64,000 nt of DNA from Hygrophila difformis (taxonomy: Eukaryota > Streptophyta > Magnoliopsida > Lamiales > Acanthaceae), in NCBI GenBank assembly GCA_030278955.1, contig JAOANR010000005.1:34227105-34291104 (forward strand), read 5' to 3'. The number at the start of each line of letters is the position of its first letter. Within the stretch, counting starts at the first letter, position 1. The translations under genes were made by a program, and so were the position numbers. Of the stretch, positions 43,083 through 53,896 are shown piece after piece. Under the pieces are notes generated by a model. The model was given only the letters and a program-made list of their open reading frames with translations. It searched no databases and was not told the DNA's origin.

Positions 43083-43845
43083 TTTTTTTTTTTTTTAGGA
43101 AAAAAAGGATTATATTCAATAAACCGAAACCAAGCATATTACAACTTCATCTTACAATTCCTCAACCCAACATACCCAAAACGATAGTGACCAGTGTCAT
43201 ATTACATCAATAATAATGTCAAAAAGGAACAAAACACTTAGATGCCCCACTCATAGAAAAGTTCCAGCGTGAGCCAAAAAACAGGCAGACAGCGTTCACC
43301 TGCATTCCGGCAACAGTTCACCAACAAAACCAGTGTTGTCAACAACAATCAGCAACGTCTTCCAACCAGCAACAATATTCAGCAGTATTTACAGCAATGT
43401 TTGCAGCGTAACATTCACCAACAAACCAGCACTATATATCAGCAATTTCCGAATGAAAGTACACAAGCATGGCCTCCCGGATTCTACTTCGAGTACAGAG
43501 TAAATCAATGTCTTAAAACCGTTTGTACTTGAGTTGGTGCCGCTTCAATTCCACTCCTCAATCTTCCCTTCCACACCCCGAGGTGCGCCTCTTCGAGCCC
43601 AAAAATCTGCCTCTGAATTTCGTTCCCCCCAGTCAATATGTGGGTATAACTCGAACATCTCCTGCCAAAGCTCAAAACATTCACAATCGGGACCATCGGA
43701 TGTGTGTCCCAAGGCGCCATGGCAACGATCCTGGGCTCTAGCAACCAATCTTATTACATTAATTGAATCGCATTCAAAATCAGTCTTGGAAGTGGAAAAC
43801 CCTGATCTGATCCCGAACCAGTATCTAACACACACGGCTTTATAG
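43083..43845 (-). mobile_element. LINE 3' end with poly(A), RNase H-like remnant
   Basis: On the minus strand the end is a GGTTTCGGTTTATTGAATAT-type tail, CCTTTTTTCC and A14 (T14 at 43083-43096), typical of plant LINEs. The minus frame at 43835-43545 contains ECDSINVIRLV and WGERNSEADFWARRG, which resemble the RNase H domain at the C-terminus of plant L1-type LINE ORF2 (ESDS.NVI and REGN.VADFLA). Truncated 5' end; dead. The Gln-rich plus-strand frame at 43269-43532 is an antisense artefact. Confidence 0.5.
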
Positions 43846-44140
43846 TAGTTAATTCAACTATGTGGAGTCTGCACGATCCTAGAGTCCGAAAAGAACAAAA
43901 ATAGTCTCACCCTTGTCGTTCCTTATTATCCCACCTTCCAAGTGTGTGTGTGACGAGCTCATCTGTGTTTATTTCCCACCACCCCCACCTGGACGTTCCC
44001 CCAACTTAAACCCCTTCAATGAACCCCACCTTCCCTCTTTTTTTTTTCCCCCCTGCCCTTACCGGTTTGATACAGGCCTTCCGGAATACCCCCATCAAAT
44101 ATAAAAACCTCCTGCTATGAATTTTTTATTTCATTTGTTG

Positions 44141-44623
44141 CTATTTTCCACCACTCGCAAACAATACCATTTGATTTCCTCCACCATCTCCCTTAATACT
44201 AATCTGTCTATCCTTGAAAATAACTCCATTATGATGCTTCCCAAATTGGGTCTCCAAATTGTATAGCCGCACCGGAGATAATCTAAATGCCCTTCCTGCC
44301 ATGCTTAAGATTAATGTCCCACCACCACTCCAATAAACTTTTAACCCCTCCAGGAATAGCCCAAGCCACTTCGAACCAGGCCACTTGGCGTGGAAGCCGG
44401 AACAAACGCTAAAGTAATTCCTTTTCCGGAAGGACACCTGTTCGCGAAAGCAGACTAAGAAGAAGTTTTCACATCCAATGTCGCTGAATTTTTTAGGGAT
44501 AATTTTGACAAAGAACTGTCCAAGATTTCCAATATCCGATTCCGAAGCAGACTGCTGCTTCCTAAAAGCTCGAGCAGGCAGATGTCCGGGACCCGGATCC
44601 ATGACCCGGAGAATGATCGGCAT
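44141..44623 (-). CDS. Hypothetical ORF, 160 residues
   Basis: Starts MPIILRVMDPGPGHLPARAFRKQ and contains FFLVCFREQVSFRKRNYFSV, GRAFRLSPVRLYNLETQFGKHHNGVIF and GGGNQMVLFASGGK. I do not recognise it with certainty. The pattern of Trp/Phe/Gly-rich beta-strand-like sequence upstream of a LINE end suggests a LINE ORF1-associated or adjacent retroelement segment. Could be part of the LINE at 43083-43845 interrupted by 44100-43850. 43846-44140 has C-rich non-coding sequence. Confidence 0.3.
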   Translation of the reverse strand: MPIILRVMDPGPGHLPARAFRKQQSASESDIGNLGQFFVKIIPKKFSDIGCENFFLVCFREQVSFRKRNYFSVCSGFHAKWPGSKWLGLFLEGLKVYWSGGGTLILSMAGRAFRLSPVRLYNLETQFGKHHNGVIFKDRQISIKGDGGGNQMVLFASGGK

Positions 44624-44821
44624 GAAGAAGACTACATTTTGCTAATTTTTGTAATAGTAAAGTTTTAATATGCTTTTAATTTGTCTAAGGCATAAAAAAC
44701 GATAGAAAACCCTAATTTTGTAAAGTTGGTACATACGACGTGTAAGTGGGTACTTCCAAGCCTGAAGATGGTACATCGGCGCATGCATGCATGCACGTCC
44801 AAGATTTCAATTTGGAAGAAG

Positions 44822-45262
44822 GCCATGTCCGGAAGCCCATGTCGCTAGCCTCCATGTCCGCTAGACCAGCCTAGCGACATGGCCCATGTCCGTGAGACCA
44901 TCTCACGACATGACCCCCTCCGAAGAGTCCCGTCGCCAGCCGAGCCTCCACGTCGCGAGACCTCCAGCCATGTCGTGAACCGCCATGGCGCCAGACTTGC
45001 GCCGTGTCGCCAACCTCCACCATGTCGTGATCCTCCATGTCGCGAGCCGAGCTCTCATGTCACGAGAGGTTCACGACCCATGTCGCTAGCCTAGCGACAT
45101 GTGTCGCCAGACACCGCCTCCGAACACCACTCATGTCGCTAGACAGCTTCCGGACACCGTCACCAGACGTCTAGCGCCACCGTCCCCAACCTGAAGCCAT
45201 GTCGTGAGAGCCTCTCACGACACCTCTCATGTGGCTAAGCCAGTCTTGCGACATGGCCCTTG
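44822..45262. repeat. CATGTCG palindrome array
   Basis: Many hairpins built on CATGTCG with varied inner arms. A perfect one is CATGTCGCTAG C CTAGCGACATG (45079-45101), another GTCGTGAGAG C CTCTCACGAC (45201-45221). A unit at 44839-44881 pairs CATGTCGCTAG with CTAGCGACATG across an insertion. Spacers are C-rich. Confidence 0.7.
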
Positions 45263-45340
45263 TGCCTCGCGACACCAGCCCTCATTTTTGTTCTTCTTTT
45301 CATTCTCTTCACTTATTATGTACGTAGGGCCATTGGCTAG

Positions 45341-45348
45341 TATAAATA
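45341..45348 (+). promoter_or_regulatory. TATA box of the H-like LTR
   Basis: TATAAATA in CTAGTATAAATATGCCTCC, about 330 bases before the primer-like site. Confidence 0.5.
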
Positions 45349-45681
45349 TGCCTCCCCTTCATGTGTAAGACTACCTTTTGTTGAATGATAAGACTTTGCA
45401 TTACTTGCAAGCACTCCAAGGGGTCATCTTCCTCCTTATGAACCAAGTTCATTAGGACACTTAAAATCAACATTGGTGTTGAAGCTTACCATGTTGAATT
45501 ATCAACCAACAATTGAAATTAATGAGGTTGTGAGGATAAGACATAGGAGCTTGTTTGCTTTCCATTGTTAAATTCTTGAGTTGGTAGCTTCCATATCCAT
45601 CTCTTCTTCACCTCCTTGTTTCTTCTTATTTTTTCTTGTTTTCAAGAATATATCCTATGATCCTTGGCAGTAGTTAAAATT

Positions 45682-45694
45682 TGCCATCAGAGCC
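45682..45694 (+). other. Degenerate primer binding site
   Basis: TGCCATCAGAGCC matches TGGTATCAGAGCC at 11 of 13 positions. Context (LTR-like sequence upstream, AT-rich leader downstream) fits, but the match is not exact. Confidence 0.35.
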
Positions 45695-46329
45695 AAAGAT
45701 AGAATCTTTCTTGACTTAAAACTTCAAAACCCATAAAAATCGATAAATTTGAAAACCCCAAAAACCGAACAGAATCTGTTCTGGACTTTTCGGATCTAAT
45801 AATTTTGAATCTTGAAAATCTGGAATAAATTTGGATTCCTCGTGTTGAGTAGATGGATTTGGATATGTGGATCATCAAAATCGGAGTTCATATGACAAAG
45901 TTATGAATTTTTGAAGATTTGGTGTTGTTCTTCATCCAACTCGAAAATTTTCATCAACTTTGGTGTTTGATTCTGAAATTTTGATGTTAATGGACTTAAT
46001 TATGTGTTAATGGTGTAAGTGATCAAGTGTTTAAGTTCGTAATTGGCAAATTACACCAAGAAATCCAAAATCAATTTTTGAGCGTTCATCTTCAACCTCA
46101 CCACCACCTTGCTTGTTCAACATCTTCATCACACACCTTCATATTGTTCATCCAAAAATTCAAGGTGTTCTTGAGCCATAATGTTTGAATCCAAAAGTGG
46201 AATTGGTGAATCGTTTAAGGGGACAATCGGATTTTTGGGACTTGTTAGCTGCCCACCACCTTAATTGTGTGATCACTCAAGTGCATTTTAGACAAGAAAA
46301 ATTAGAGTGACATCATCCCCCATCAAAGT
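45695..46329 (+). other. AT-rich leader-like region
   Basis: No clear gene. Contains repeated TTGAATCTTGAAAATC, TTTTGAAGATTTGGTG and similar diverged AT-rich motifs. Confidence 0.4.
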
Positions 46330-46660
46330 GAAGACTTGCGGCTGTCCCCAAGCATCACCCTTATGTCGCCAAACACCCCTTGTCCCTAAACACATTCCCT
46401 TGTCGCCAAACACCTTGTCCCAAGACCTCTCCTCATGTCCCAAAGCAACCACTTCCGTCCCTAAACCCCTCTAATGTCGCAAGACCCCCTTTGTCCTAAA
46501 ACCCCTTGTCGCCAAACTCCCTCTTGTCCCTAACCTTGTGTCCGTGAAACCCCTTGTCCCTAAACCCCCTTTCACGACAAGCACCCTTTTCCATCCTAAA
46601 CCTCGTCCGTCCCTAACCATCTCTTGCGACAAGTGAGCAAGTCTCACGACAAGATCAATT
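46330..46660. repeat. TTGTCGCC/TTGTCCCTAAAC degenerate palindrome array
   Basis: Repeats of TTGTCGCCAAACACC and CTTGTCCCTAAACCCC. A unit pairs GTCCGTGAAA with TTTCACGACAAG around TTGTCCCTAAACCCCC (46549-46580). Related in style and partly in sequence (GTCG, CGAC) to the array at 44822-45262, but more decayed. Confidence 0.55.
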
Positions 46661-47337
46661 TTTGCGATGTGTATCTCTCCACATTGAGCAATATTTTTCG
46701 TAAAATTTTCCTAAGTCCGATATATACAGTTGACACTTGGTTCCACTGATTTATTTTTAAATCACGAACACAGAGTTGAAATTTTAATCGGGCAATGTTC
46801 CGCTCTTAAAATTCCTCTCATAACAAGTGAAACCTAACTGTTGAAATTCCTCCGGAAAATTTTATCTGATAATATTGAAGAGTACCCTAGAAAATATTTT
46901 TATCAAATATTGATATTGGAAACCAGTGTGATCATTTCGGGAGTCGAGTGCAGTGAGTTCTCTTTTCATAATTTTTAGACTCCACTCCAAATTTTTACCC
47001 TTGTGAGGATTTTGGAATTTAACGTGTAAATTGCAATTAATCTCTGTAACGCTAAATCCTTATATTGTTATCACATACATTCAGTACATTAATATCTGTA
47101 ATTATTTTCTCTTCATTTTATTTTATTTCAGTCGAGTCTGTTTTATCGAGTCTAGTAGTGTGGGCAACAGTCTTATTTTCAGCCTCAATCTCAAACGTGG
47201 TTGAAATCTTCACGGAAGCATTAGACCGAATGAGAGAAAATCGAGAGTGCTTCTTGAGTGATAATTTTCTGTTGTGCAAGTGCTACTAATTTTCATATAT
47301 ATATATATATTTGTTTTGTGTAGATTTGACTGATAAA
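46661..47337 (+). other. Non-coding region with splice-acceptor-like end
   Basis: AT-rich. Ends (AT)n, TTTGTTTTGTGTAG (AG near 47322-47323), which could be a splice acceptor upstream of the coiled-coil ORF. The ORF at 47065-47289 has no recognisable features. Confidence 0.4.
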
Positions 47338-47646
47338 ATGGCAGGAGCATCTGGATCATCCAACTCTGAAATTATCAATTTCCTTCAATCATTGAACCAG
47401 AAAATGGAAAGAATTGATAAACAGATTGAAGACATCAATAGCAGAAGGCACAGTCAGATAGAAGGCCTGCAAAAGGATCTTGATGACAGACTGAAGATCC
47501 AAGGAAATGCTATGGAGCAACAAATACATCGATTGGCACAAAGACATTTTATTGGGGATATTGGACTGCCAAATCCGAATGCTCCACACAACACTCCGGA
47601 AACAGAACAAAGTGAAATTAATCCTGATGATGATATGGCCGAGTGA
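47338..47646 (+). CDS. Small coiled-coil ORF, 102 residues
   Basis: MAGASGSSNSEIINF followed by a strong coiled coil (FLQSLNQKMERIDKQIEDIN, QKDLDDRLK) and an acidic tail (TPETEQSEINPDDDMAE). The ATG at 47338 is chosen over the one at 47311, which lies before the acceptor-like TAG. No family recognised. In organisation it resembles the coiled-coil ORF before gag in F, but the sequences do not clearly align. It may be the first ORF of the H-like element; no gag or pol follows. Confidence 0.4.
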   Translation: MAGASGSSNSEIINFLQSLNQKMERIDKQIEDINSRRHSQIEGLQKDLDDRLKIQGNAMEQQIHRLAQRHFIGDIGLPNPNAPHNTPETEQSEINPDDDMAE

Positions 47647-49945
47647 AACTTTTGACAATTTCCCACTATATGAGTATTTTCTGAAAATAATATAATCCCG
47701 GTTTAATTTTATTTAATGAAACCAATTATGAAGATGGAGTTGGGATTAGGGATATGTTTATAGGTTGTCACGAAAGCGCACGGTGTCAAAAATTGCAGTA
47801 ATTTTTAGTAAGACCGGATCGTTCACTGGAGGATGTGCGATAGAAGCAGCGCCCACGTCGTTTACTAAGATTTTCCACTCGGTTACTCGTTTCAAGCTTG
47901 GGTTTTGATTCTAACATCTACTTGACATAATTTAAACTAAACTAAGAAAGCGATTAAATTATTCTACAAAGCATAGTGAAACTATTCTAAAAAGCAATTA
48001 CATTTATTCTAAGAAAGCACGTAAAATTATTCTAGGAAAGCGGGTCAAATTATTCTACGAAAGCGGATTTAAAATGTGATAGAAGGACAGAGAGAAAATA
48101 ATAAAGATTGGACAAGATTCAGATGAAACAATAATTAAACTTCCATTTTTGTTACGCAGATCTTTGTTTGGGATAATCCATCAGTTAGCTAACTCTCATG
48201 CTTTCTAAACTATGTTCCCTTTAGCAGACATGTACTTACAGTTAGAATTTACATCCTCTTAAGACCTCAACATCTAAGATACCACAGATTAATAACTGCC
48301 CCTGCCGATGTATGTTATTTCTCCATGGTGGATAAGCAACACCTAACATACCATTAGTTGATATGCCAAATACTCCTATCATTCTTCCTTGTCACACCCA
48401 AAGTCCAAATTAAACCCCGAACTAATCCATAACTCTTAAATCTTATATACGGCGGCCAACCTCTAATTCTTCCGAGTGTCCTCTACAAAGCATTTAAAAG
48501 AAAGCGGTAAAATAAAACAGTAAAGAAAGCACTTAAAACCTATCACTCGGAAGTCTCAAAAACTATCTCATTCAGTTAGTATAAAACAGCCCCTAGTCTT
48601 GGTGACCAGATGCAGATTTAGAACTTCCCAAATATCAGTAAGCCACAAGGCTTATAACATCCGGTTAGTTATGAGATACAAACTGAATGGAACAGACCCG
48701 TGAAAATCTATTCCGAATGTACTCATTCATGACTCAATTCTAGGCTTTGGTGGGAGAAAATAGTAGTTGAAAGAATACTCAACCCTACCTTAGAAATTAA
48801 CCAAGGCCTATATGTTGTTCATCTAGTATTATTTATCACTTCTTATCTGAATCCAAGTGGACACTGATTCAATGCAATACCTAATATAAGATTTCCAACA
48901 CACAGCAATTTTGAGAAAATAATTGATATTTGAAAATCATTCCCTACACAGGTACTAGACTCTCAATTAAAACACAAATCCTTTCAGTCTAGGTGAGACC
49001 TAATCGCTGACTCTGCTTCTAAGTTCTCAAAATCAACCCCCAGTAGAAGATGAATTAGTCATAACTGTGAAATTATCCCTTACTCAGATCCGAATTTTAT
49101 AAAGTGATTTTTGTGGAAATTTATTATGCAACATCTGATTTAGATCAAGACTTCTATGTCCAAGGAGAAGGATCTTCAAAATATTATGACCACAATAACT
49201 ACATAATAATATCATGCATACATGTATATGATGTAAAATAAAATACCCCAAAATATATGGTGGGATTAGACAGAATTTGGTACACAAAGATGGATTAACC
49301 TTGAGATGAGAGGAATTGGCTAAAAAGAGTACCAGAAATAACTGGGGTTATCTGGACTGCAAACATTTGCTATCCAGTTCCCAATTATTCCAGATGGTAT
49401 GATTTTTAGACAGTAAGGAACCTTTAATAACAGTGATCGCTATTATCGAAAGTCCTACTATCCATGAATGAGGAAAGACCCACATGTTTTCTCGCTATAG
49501 TCCTATTATGACAGTGTTGATCGACACTGTCTAATATTACCATAGTTCGAAATTCAGGTTTGAAATTAAGATAAGGAAAAGAAAAAAGAGACCTTTTTTC
49601 CGGAGCTTCCACCAATCTCCAATTAAATCATGCAAAATAACGAGTAATAATTAATACACAGAAGACGAGCTAATCGTTATCCCTTTGAAGAGACCTTTTT
49701 GCCAACATTGATCTGTGATATTCCTTATTACCCATTCATACACACGATTAAAAAAAAGAAAAGATAAAATTAAAAGAATATTTTTGGGTATTGTGTAAGT
49801 GTTAATCACACAATAATTTAGACACTAATGATTTGAGATGTGTAATGGATAAAATTAGATGTAATGGGCATAAGCCCAATACACCCATGCAACTTACATA
49901 GCTTAGGAAAATAAAATATTTTGGAGTTTTAAAATAATAAGAGAT
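47647..49945. other. Long non-coding module with short tandem repeats
   Basis: 2.3 kb without a credible gene. 47935-48070 has about five diverged copies of AATTATTCTANGAAAGCG, about 28 bases apart. The segment 47770-47890 (TAAGACCGGATCGTTCACTGGAGG-type) looks like a repeated retroelement module I have not been able to name. 48480-48560 again has AAAGCGGTAAAATAAAACAG. The rest is AT-rich. Confidence 0.4.
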
Positions 49946-50520
49946 GTCAATGCGGTCTATTAAAGTAGATGCGGTATAAACCGCATCTACTAGACCGCAT
50001 TGAATATGCATGAGGGAGGAAGAATTTCCTTACCCATAATTAATCATTGCAAGGATGCGAAATAAACCATCTAATGCGGTTTGTCAATTCAATGCGGTAT
50101 AAACTGCATTGGACAAACCGAATTGATGAGGTATTCCCTTACTCAAATTTGGCTAAGGCATAATCTCCAAAAGGTGAGGGTAATGCGGTTTACACATGCA
50201 ATCGGTATAGCATTGGTGTAAACCGCATTGGAAGTCAAAGGAAAATAAACTAAGGCATGAATGGCATGGAGTGCATATAATGCGGTTTCAGAAGGCAATG
50301 CGGTTTACATGGACCGCATTGCGTAAACCGCATTGCTGGAATCCGCATTGAGATAAAGAAATAAAACCCCAACATTTTTTTGCCATGCAATGCGGTCTTC
50401 ATGGGCAATGCGATATAAACCGCATTGCCTAAACCGCATTGCATGGAATTTTCACATAAGTATATTTTTTGTTCACAAGTATGGATGCGGTTTCTAAGCT
50501 GAATGCGGTTTATGATAGAT
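49946..50520. repeat. AATGCGG nested-palindrome array, part 1
   Basis: Six units about 100 bases apart. Best: outer arms AATGCGGTCTA (49949-49959) and TAGACCGCATT (49991-50001) enclose GTAGATGCGGT-ATAA-ACCGCATCTAC (49965-49990), all perfectly paired. The second unit has TTTGTC/GACAAA outer arms, the third TTTACAC/GTGTAAA. So the outer arms change between units but stay complementary. Confidence 0.85.
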
Positions 50521-51426
50521 GGGATTGACCCCATCACTTATTTCACATCAGTGTCATCTCGCAGCCATCTCGCAGCCATTCTCTTATGAATATTTTGTGG
50601 TTTTCAAGAATTATGCATGCACAGTGGGTAATAGCACGAATTAAACCCTAAAACTACAAACATGAAATTCAAAGGTAATAAACCTAAAACAACCTAAAAA
50701 TTAAGAACTACTTGCATAAAATAAGAACACTTAAATTATCTAAGGAAGCATAAATTTAAGATCTAGAACAAGAAATATAAAGCAAGGCATTAAAACCTAT
50801 TTCTAACAAATTATAAATTATCTAAAACCTAAGAACACCTATTTGAAGCTCTAAGGTATAAAGACATAATATACACCCACTAACATGCATTTATTAAGAA
50901 TGTAAGTCAACTAGGAACACATTAAATGAAACCTAGTTGAAACAAACATTCATTCTAACATATTTATTCCTACGGAAAGAATTTAAAGAGTGTCAAACAC
51001 TTGAAACAAAACCCATTTCTGGAATTTTCCCTTATATTGACACTTGAAAGTATAATAAACAACCCAAAACCATCATTAGATTGAAGATTGGGTTCATTCT
51101 ATCTAAAAAGCATATTCAATGTATGGAAATTGGCTATACTAAGAGGTAGTAACAAGCTTTACAAACTAAACTAGGATAAAAACATCTAAAACTAAGCTAA
51201 CATGCATGAAAAATAAACTAACTAAACTACCTACCTAACCCTTAAGGGGTGGAGAACCTGCAGCTCCTTCTTTTTGTCTCCTTGCTAAAAATGTCAAAGT
51301 ATGTAAGAGTATCTTCAAGTGTTGGTGAGGGTCAGCTTTTGTAGTACTTCTTTTCAGACCCCTAAACCCATCAGGGCCCATCAACAATGGCATGCGCTTT
51401 TCATGTGTCATCCGGATGCCTGAAGT
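50521..51426. other. AT-rich spacer between two palindrome arrays
   Basis: No gene seen. Short repeats such as CTAAAAC, AAACCTA and ACATGCA. Confidence 0.5.
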
Positions 51427-51895
51427 TTGAATTCAATTCGGTCTCTTCATGCAATTCGGTATAGACCGAATTGGGGTATATCGAATTGCATGAGGTCTCT
51501 CTTTCTTGATCTTTGGCTGGGATGCGGTTTACCACATGCAATGCGGTATAAACCGCATTGCGTAAACCGAATTGGTCATTTCGCATTGCACATGGCCTCC
51601 TGCCTGGCTTCCTTGTTTTGATGCAATGCGGTTTACATGTCAATGCGGTATAAACCGCATTGAGTAATACCGCATTGGATATTCTCATTTTGCTCTGGGT
51701 CTCTTCCTTCTCTTGGAGTAATGCGGTTTCCAGGTTAATTCGGTATAAGCCGCATTGAGGAGACCGCATTGCCTGTTTCGCATCTCCTCTCAACACTTGG
51801 CTATTTTTCTCTTCTGTAGATGCAATGCGGTATATTTGGGCAATGCGGTATAACCGTTGGCAATGCGGTATAAACCGCATTGCCGTAAACCGCAT
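51427..51895. repeat. AATGCGG nested-palindrome array, part 2
   Basis: Five units, e.g. GCGGTTTAC...CAATGCGGTATAAACCGCATTG...GTAAACCG at 51526-51572. One unit uses AATTCGG in place of AATGCGG on both sides (CAATTCGGTATAGACCGAATTG, 51454-51475), a compensated change. The 164-residue minus-strand frame across it is a repeat artefact. Confidence 0.8.
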
Positions 51896-53896
51896 TGATT
51901 TTTAACACTTAGCCAAAAATTCAGTTTTGTGGATTTTTATTATTTTTCCATCTTTTTGATTTTTATGGGCTTTTTTATTCTTTTGCCCATCTTTTCATTC
52001 CTTTTTCTTTTCTTTTTCCTTTTTTTATGTTTTTGGATTTTTCTAACACAAATACAATTAAAATTGCATATTTTTGTGTCTTTCATTACCAGCTTATTAT
52101 TCTTACAAACTCGCATTAATATGTCGAATTCAGCTGCTTTCGTATTAAAATAAGATGGGATTACAATCAAAATGTCCGTCTCAGGCACGGAAATGGATTG
52201 GAAATAATGGACAATTTTGGCCATTATCAACATCCTCACATTTAATACTGATCGTCCCCGAGCAGTCAGAGTCAGTGCTCCTAAGAGCATGGACTCTGCA
52301 CATTCAATCCATTTGCGTGGCTTCAACAATTTCATTCTTTTTATATTGGAATAAGATAATCAAAATTACAAGTATTAAACTCTCTTGATTGCAGTGTTTA
52401 ATGAAATGATATTTTTCACTTGAGTAGGAATACAAATCAATCATTATTGTTAATTCTTCTGGAATATATGTTTAGAGAATCTCATCGGTTTAATTCTTGA
52501 ATTCAAGCATGACATGAACATTGATCAATCAAAACAGAGCCTCGCATATAATAGAAATGGAAATTTCACTCACTCTCAAATTGGACTTTAAACATTAGCG
52601 CTCATAATCAAATTTAATTAAATTCTCCCATAAGCTTGCAATCAGACCAACTCGCCACCTACTCATTTCCTCAAATCGAGATCCCGAGGTCTTATTAAGG
52701 GTTATAACGGGGCATACGGTTGTAACATCGGTATGGAAACGAATTATTGGGCTAAAAAGTGGCACGACTCCATTCCACCTTAACTTGGCATGTTTTTATT
52801 TAAGATTTATGATCATCAATCTTTCTTTCTTTTGTTTTTCTTTTCTATTGCATGACATTAGACTATGTCTAATTTGCTTTGTCAATTGCAATTTATTTTT
52901 GTTGAATCAGGATCAACATTTTTCTCTTTTTTCTTTCCTTTTCTTTTTCTCATCTCTTTTTTAAATCGGTTTTTGAATGCCGATTGATGTTTTCTCTTTG
53001 ATGATCATAAATTATAATGCCTTAGTAGAATAGGTTCGTGCACACTTGGGTTTGATTTTCTTGGTCTTTTTATAAGGCTAGGAAAATATAGTGGTTTCAA
53101 AGAAAAATTAGGCTTAAAGGCTCAGATTGGTTAATCTTAAAGGGAAAATATTTTTGGGTTTGGATTTCAAACGAAAGCCAAAAATTTGGGTCTTTCTAAG
53201 TGCCTCGATCATATGCTCGATTTCGGGAATATGGCATGGTCTTGAATCGGTCCCAATTGCAAGTTCTAGTTTCCTTCAATCAAATTGATTTTCCCACAAC
53301 AAAGAAATAATGAGTAAAAGTGACTCGGCTCAAATCTCACATGGTATGATTTGATTATGTCATACATTTATTCTTGAACTTAACCTTTGAAAAATTCTTG
53401 CAATTTATTCAATCAAATTCTCAACATGAAAGTTTGTTTTTCTTTTCAAGTGATCATATCATTAGATTTTTATAGCTCAAAACCTCAAGAATTTATATCA
53501 TGCATATTTTTAATTATTTTATCCCAATTTATAGTTTGAAAATTTCATCATTAGCCTAAATTCAACATGTGAATTTAGGTGACAAATTTATGCTTGTTTT
53601 TATGCTGGCTATTTAATTGAAAGCAGTAAAAAGACACTGTGAACATGCAAGCATGTTACAGCTTTGTTTTTGGCATGGCAGTCACTTATTCATCTCGGAC
53701 TGCCACACATCTTTTTCAAAATATTTTGAGAACTCACGACGAAATTCTCTTTGTGGAAAGCAATAAATACATCAATTACAATAGATTTCCAACAGTATGA
53801 TCGAAAGTGTACCGAGTGAATGGAAAATCTAATGTATGATGTTTACATTGAAGCTCACATAGATTTGATCATTGTAGATCAATTTCTTCTTTCCGG
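51896..53896 (-). other. 3' region of the G-side accessory gene
   Basis: AT-rich, no convincing gene. 52228-52244 holds, on the minus strand, AAATGTGAGGATGTTG, the recurrent post-coding motif. The Lys-rich minus frame at 51940-52335 is mostly translated A-rich sequence. Conserved-looking blocks at 52700-52790 and 53000-53170 may be untranslated sequence of the gene at 53897-58254. Confidence 0.4.

Larger units (their letters stand above)
44640..45669 (+). repeat. Possible LTR (element H) with palindrome array and TATA box
   Basis: A TATA box (TATAAATA, 45341-45348) is followed by a CCTCCCCTTCATGTGTAAGAC leader-like stretch and, at 45682-45694, a degenerate tRNA-Met primer site (TGCCATCAGAGCC). 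The sequence before it ends CCTTGGCA. A palindrome array occupies the presumed U3. The left limit is a guess and no partner LTR is seen. Confidence 0.35.

Noticed and set aside
43269..43532. Gln/Asn-rich plus-strand ORF of 87 residues
   Set aside because: Antisense to the LINE end; composition comes from CAACAA repeats.
45682..45694. Full Copia element starting here
   Set aside because: No gag, integrase or RT motif of Copia is found downstream to 49945.
51401..51895. 164-residue minus-strand ORF over the AATGCGG array
   Set aside because: It is translated palindrome repeat (AMRFT, AVYTA periodicity) with no domain.
51940..52335. Lys-rich minus-strand ORF of 131 residues
   Set aside because: Mostly translated A-rich sequence near an array; no motif.
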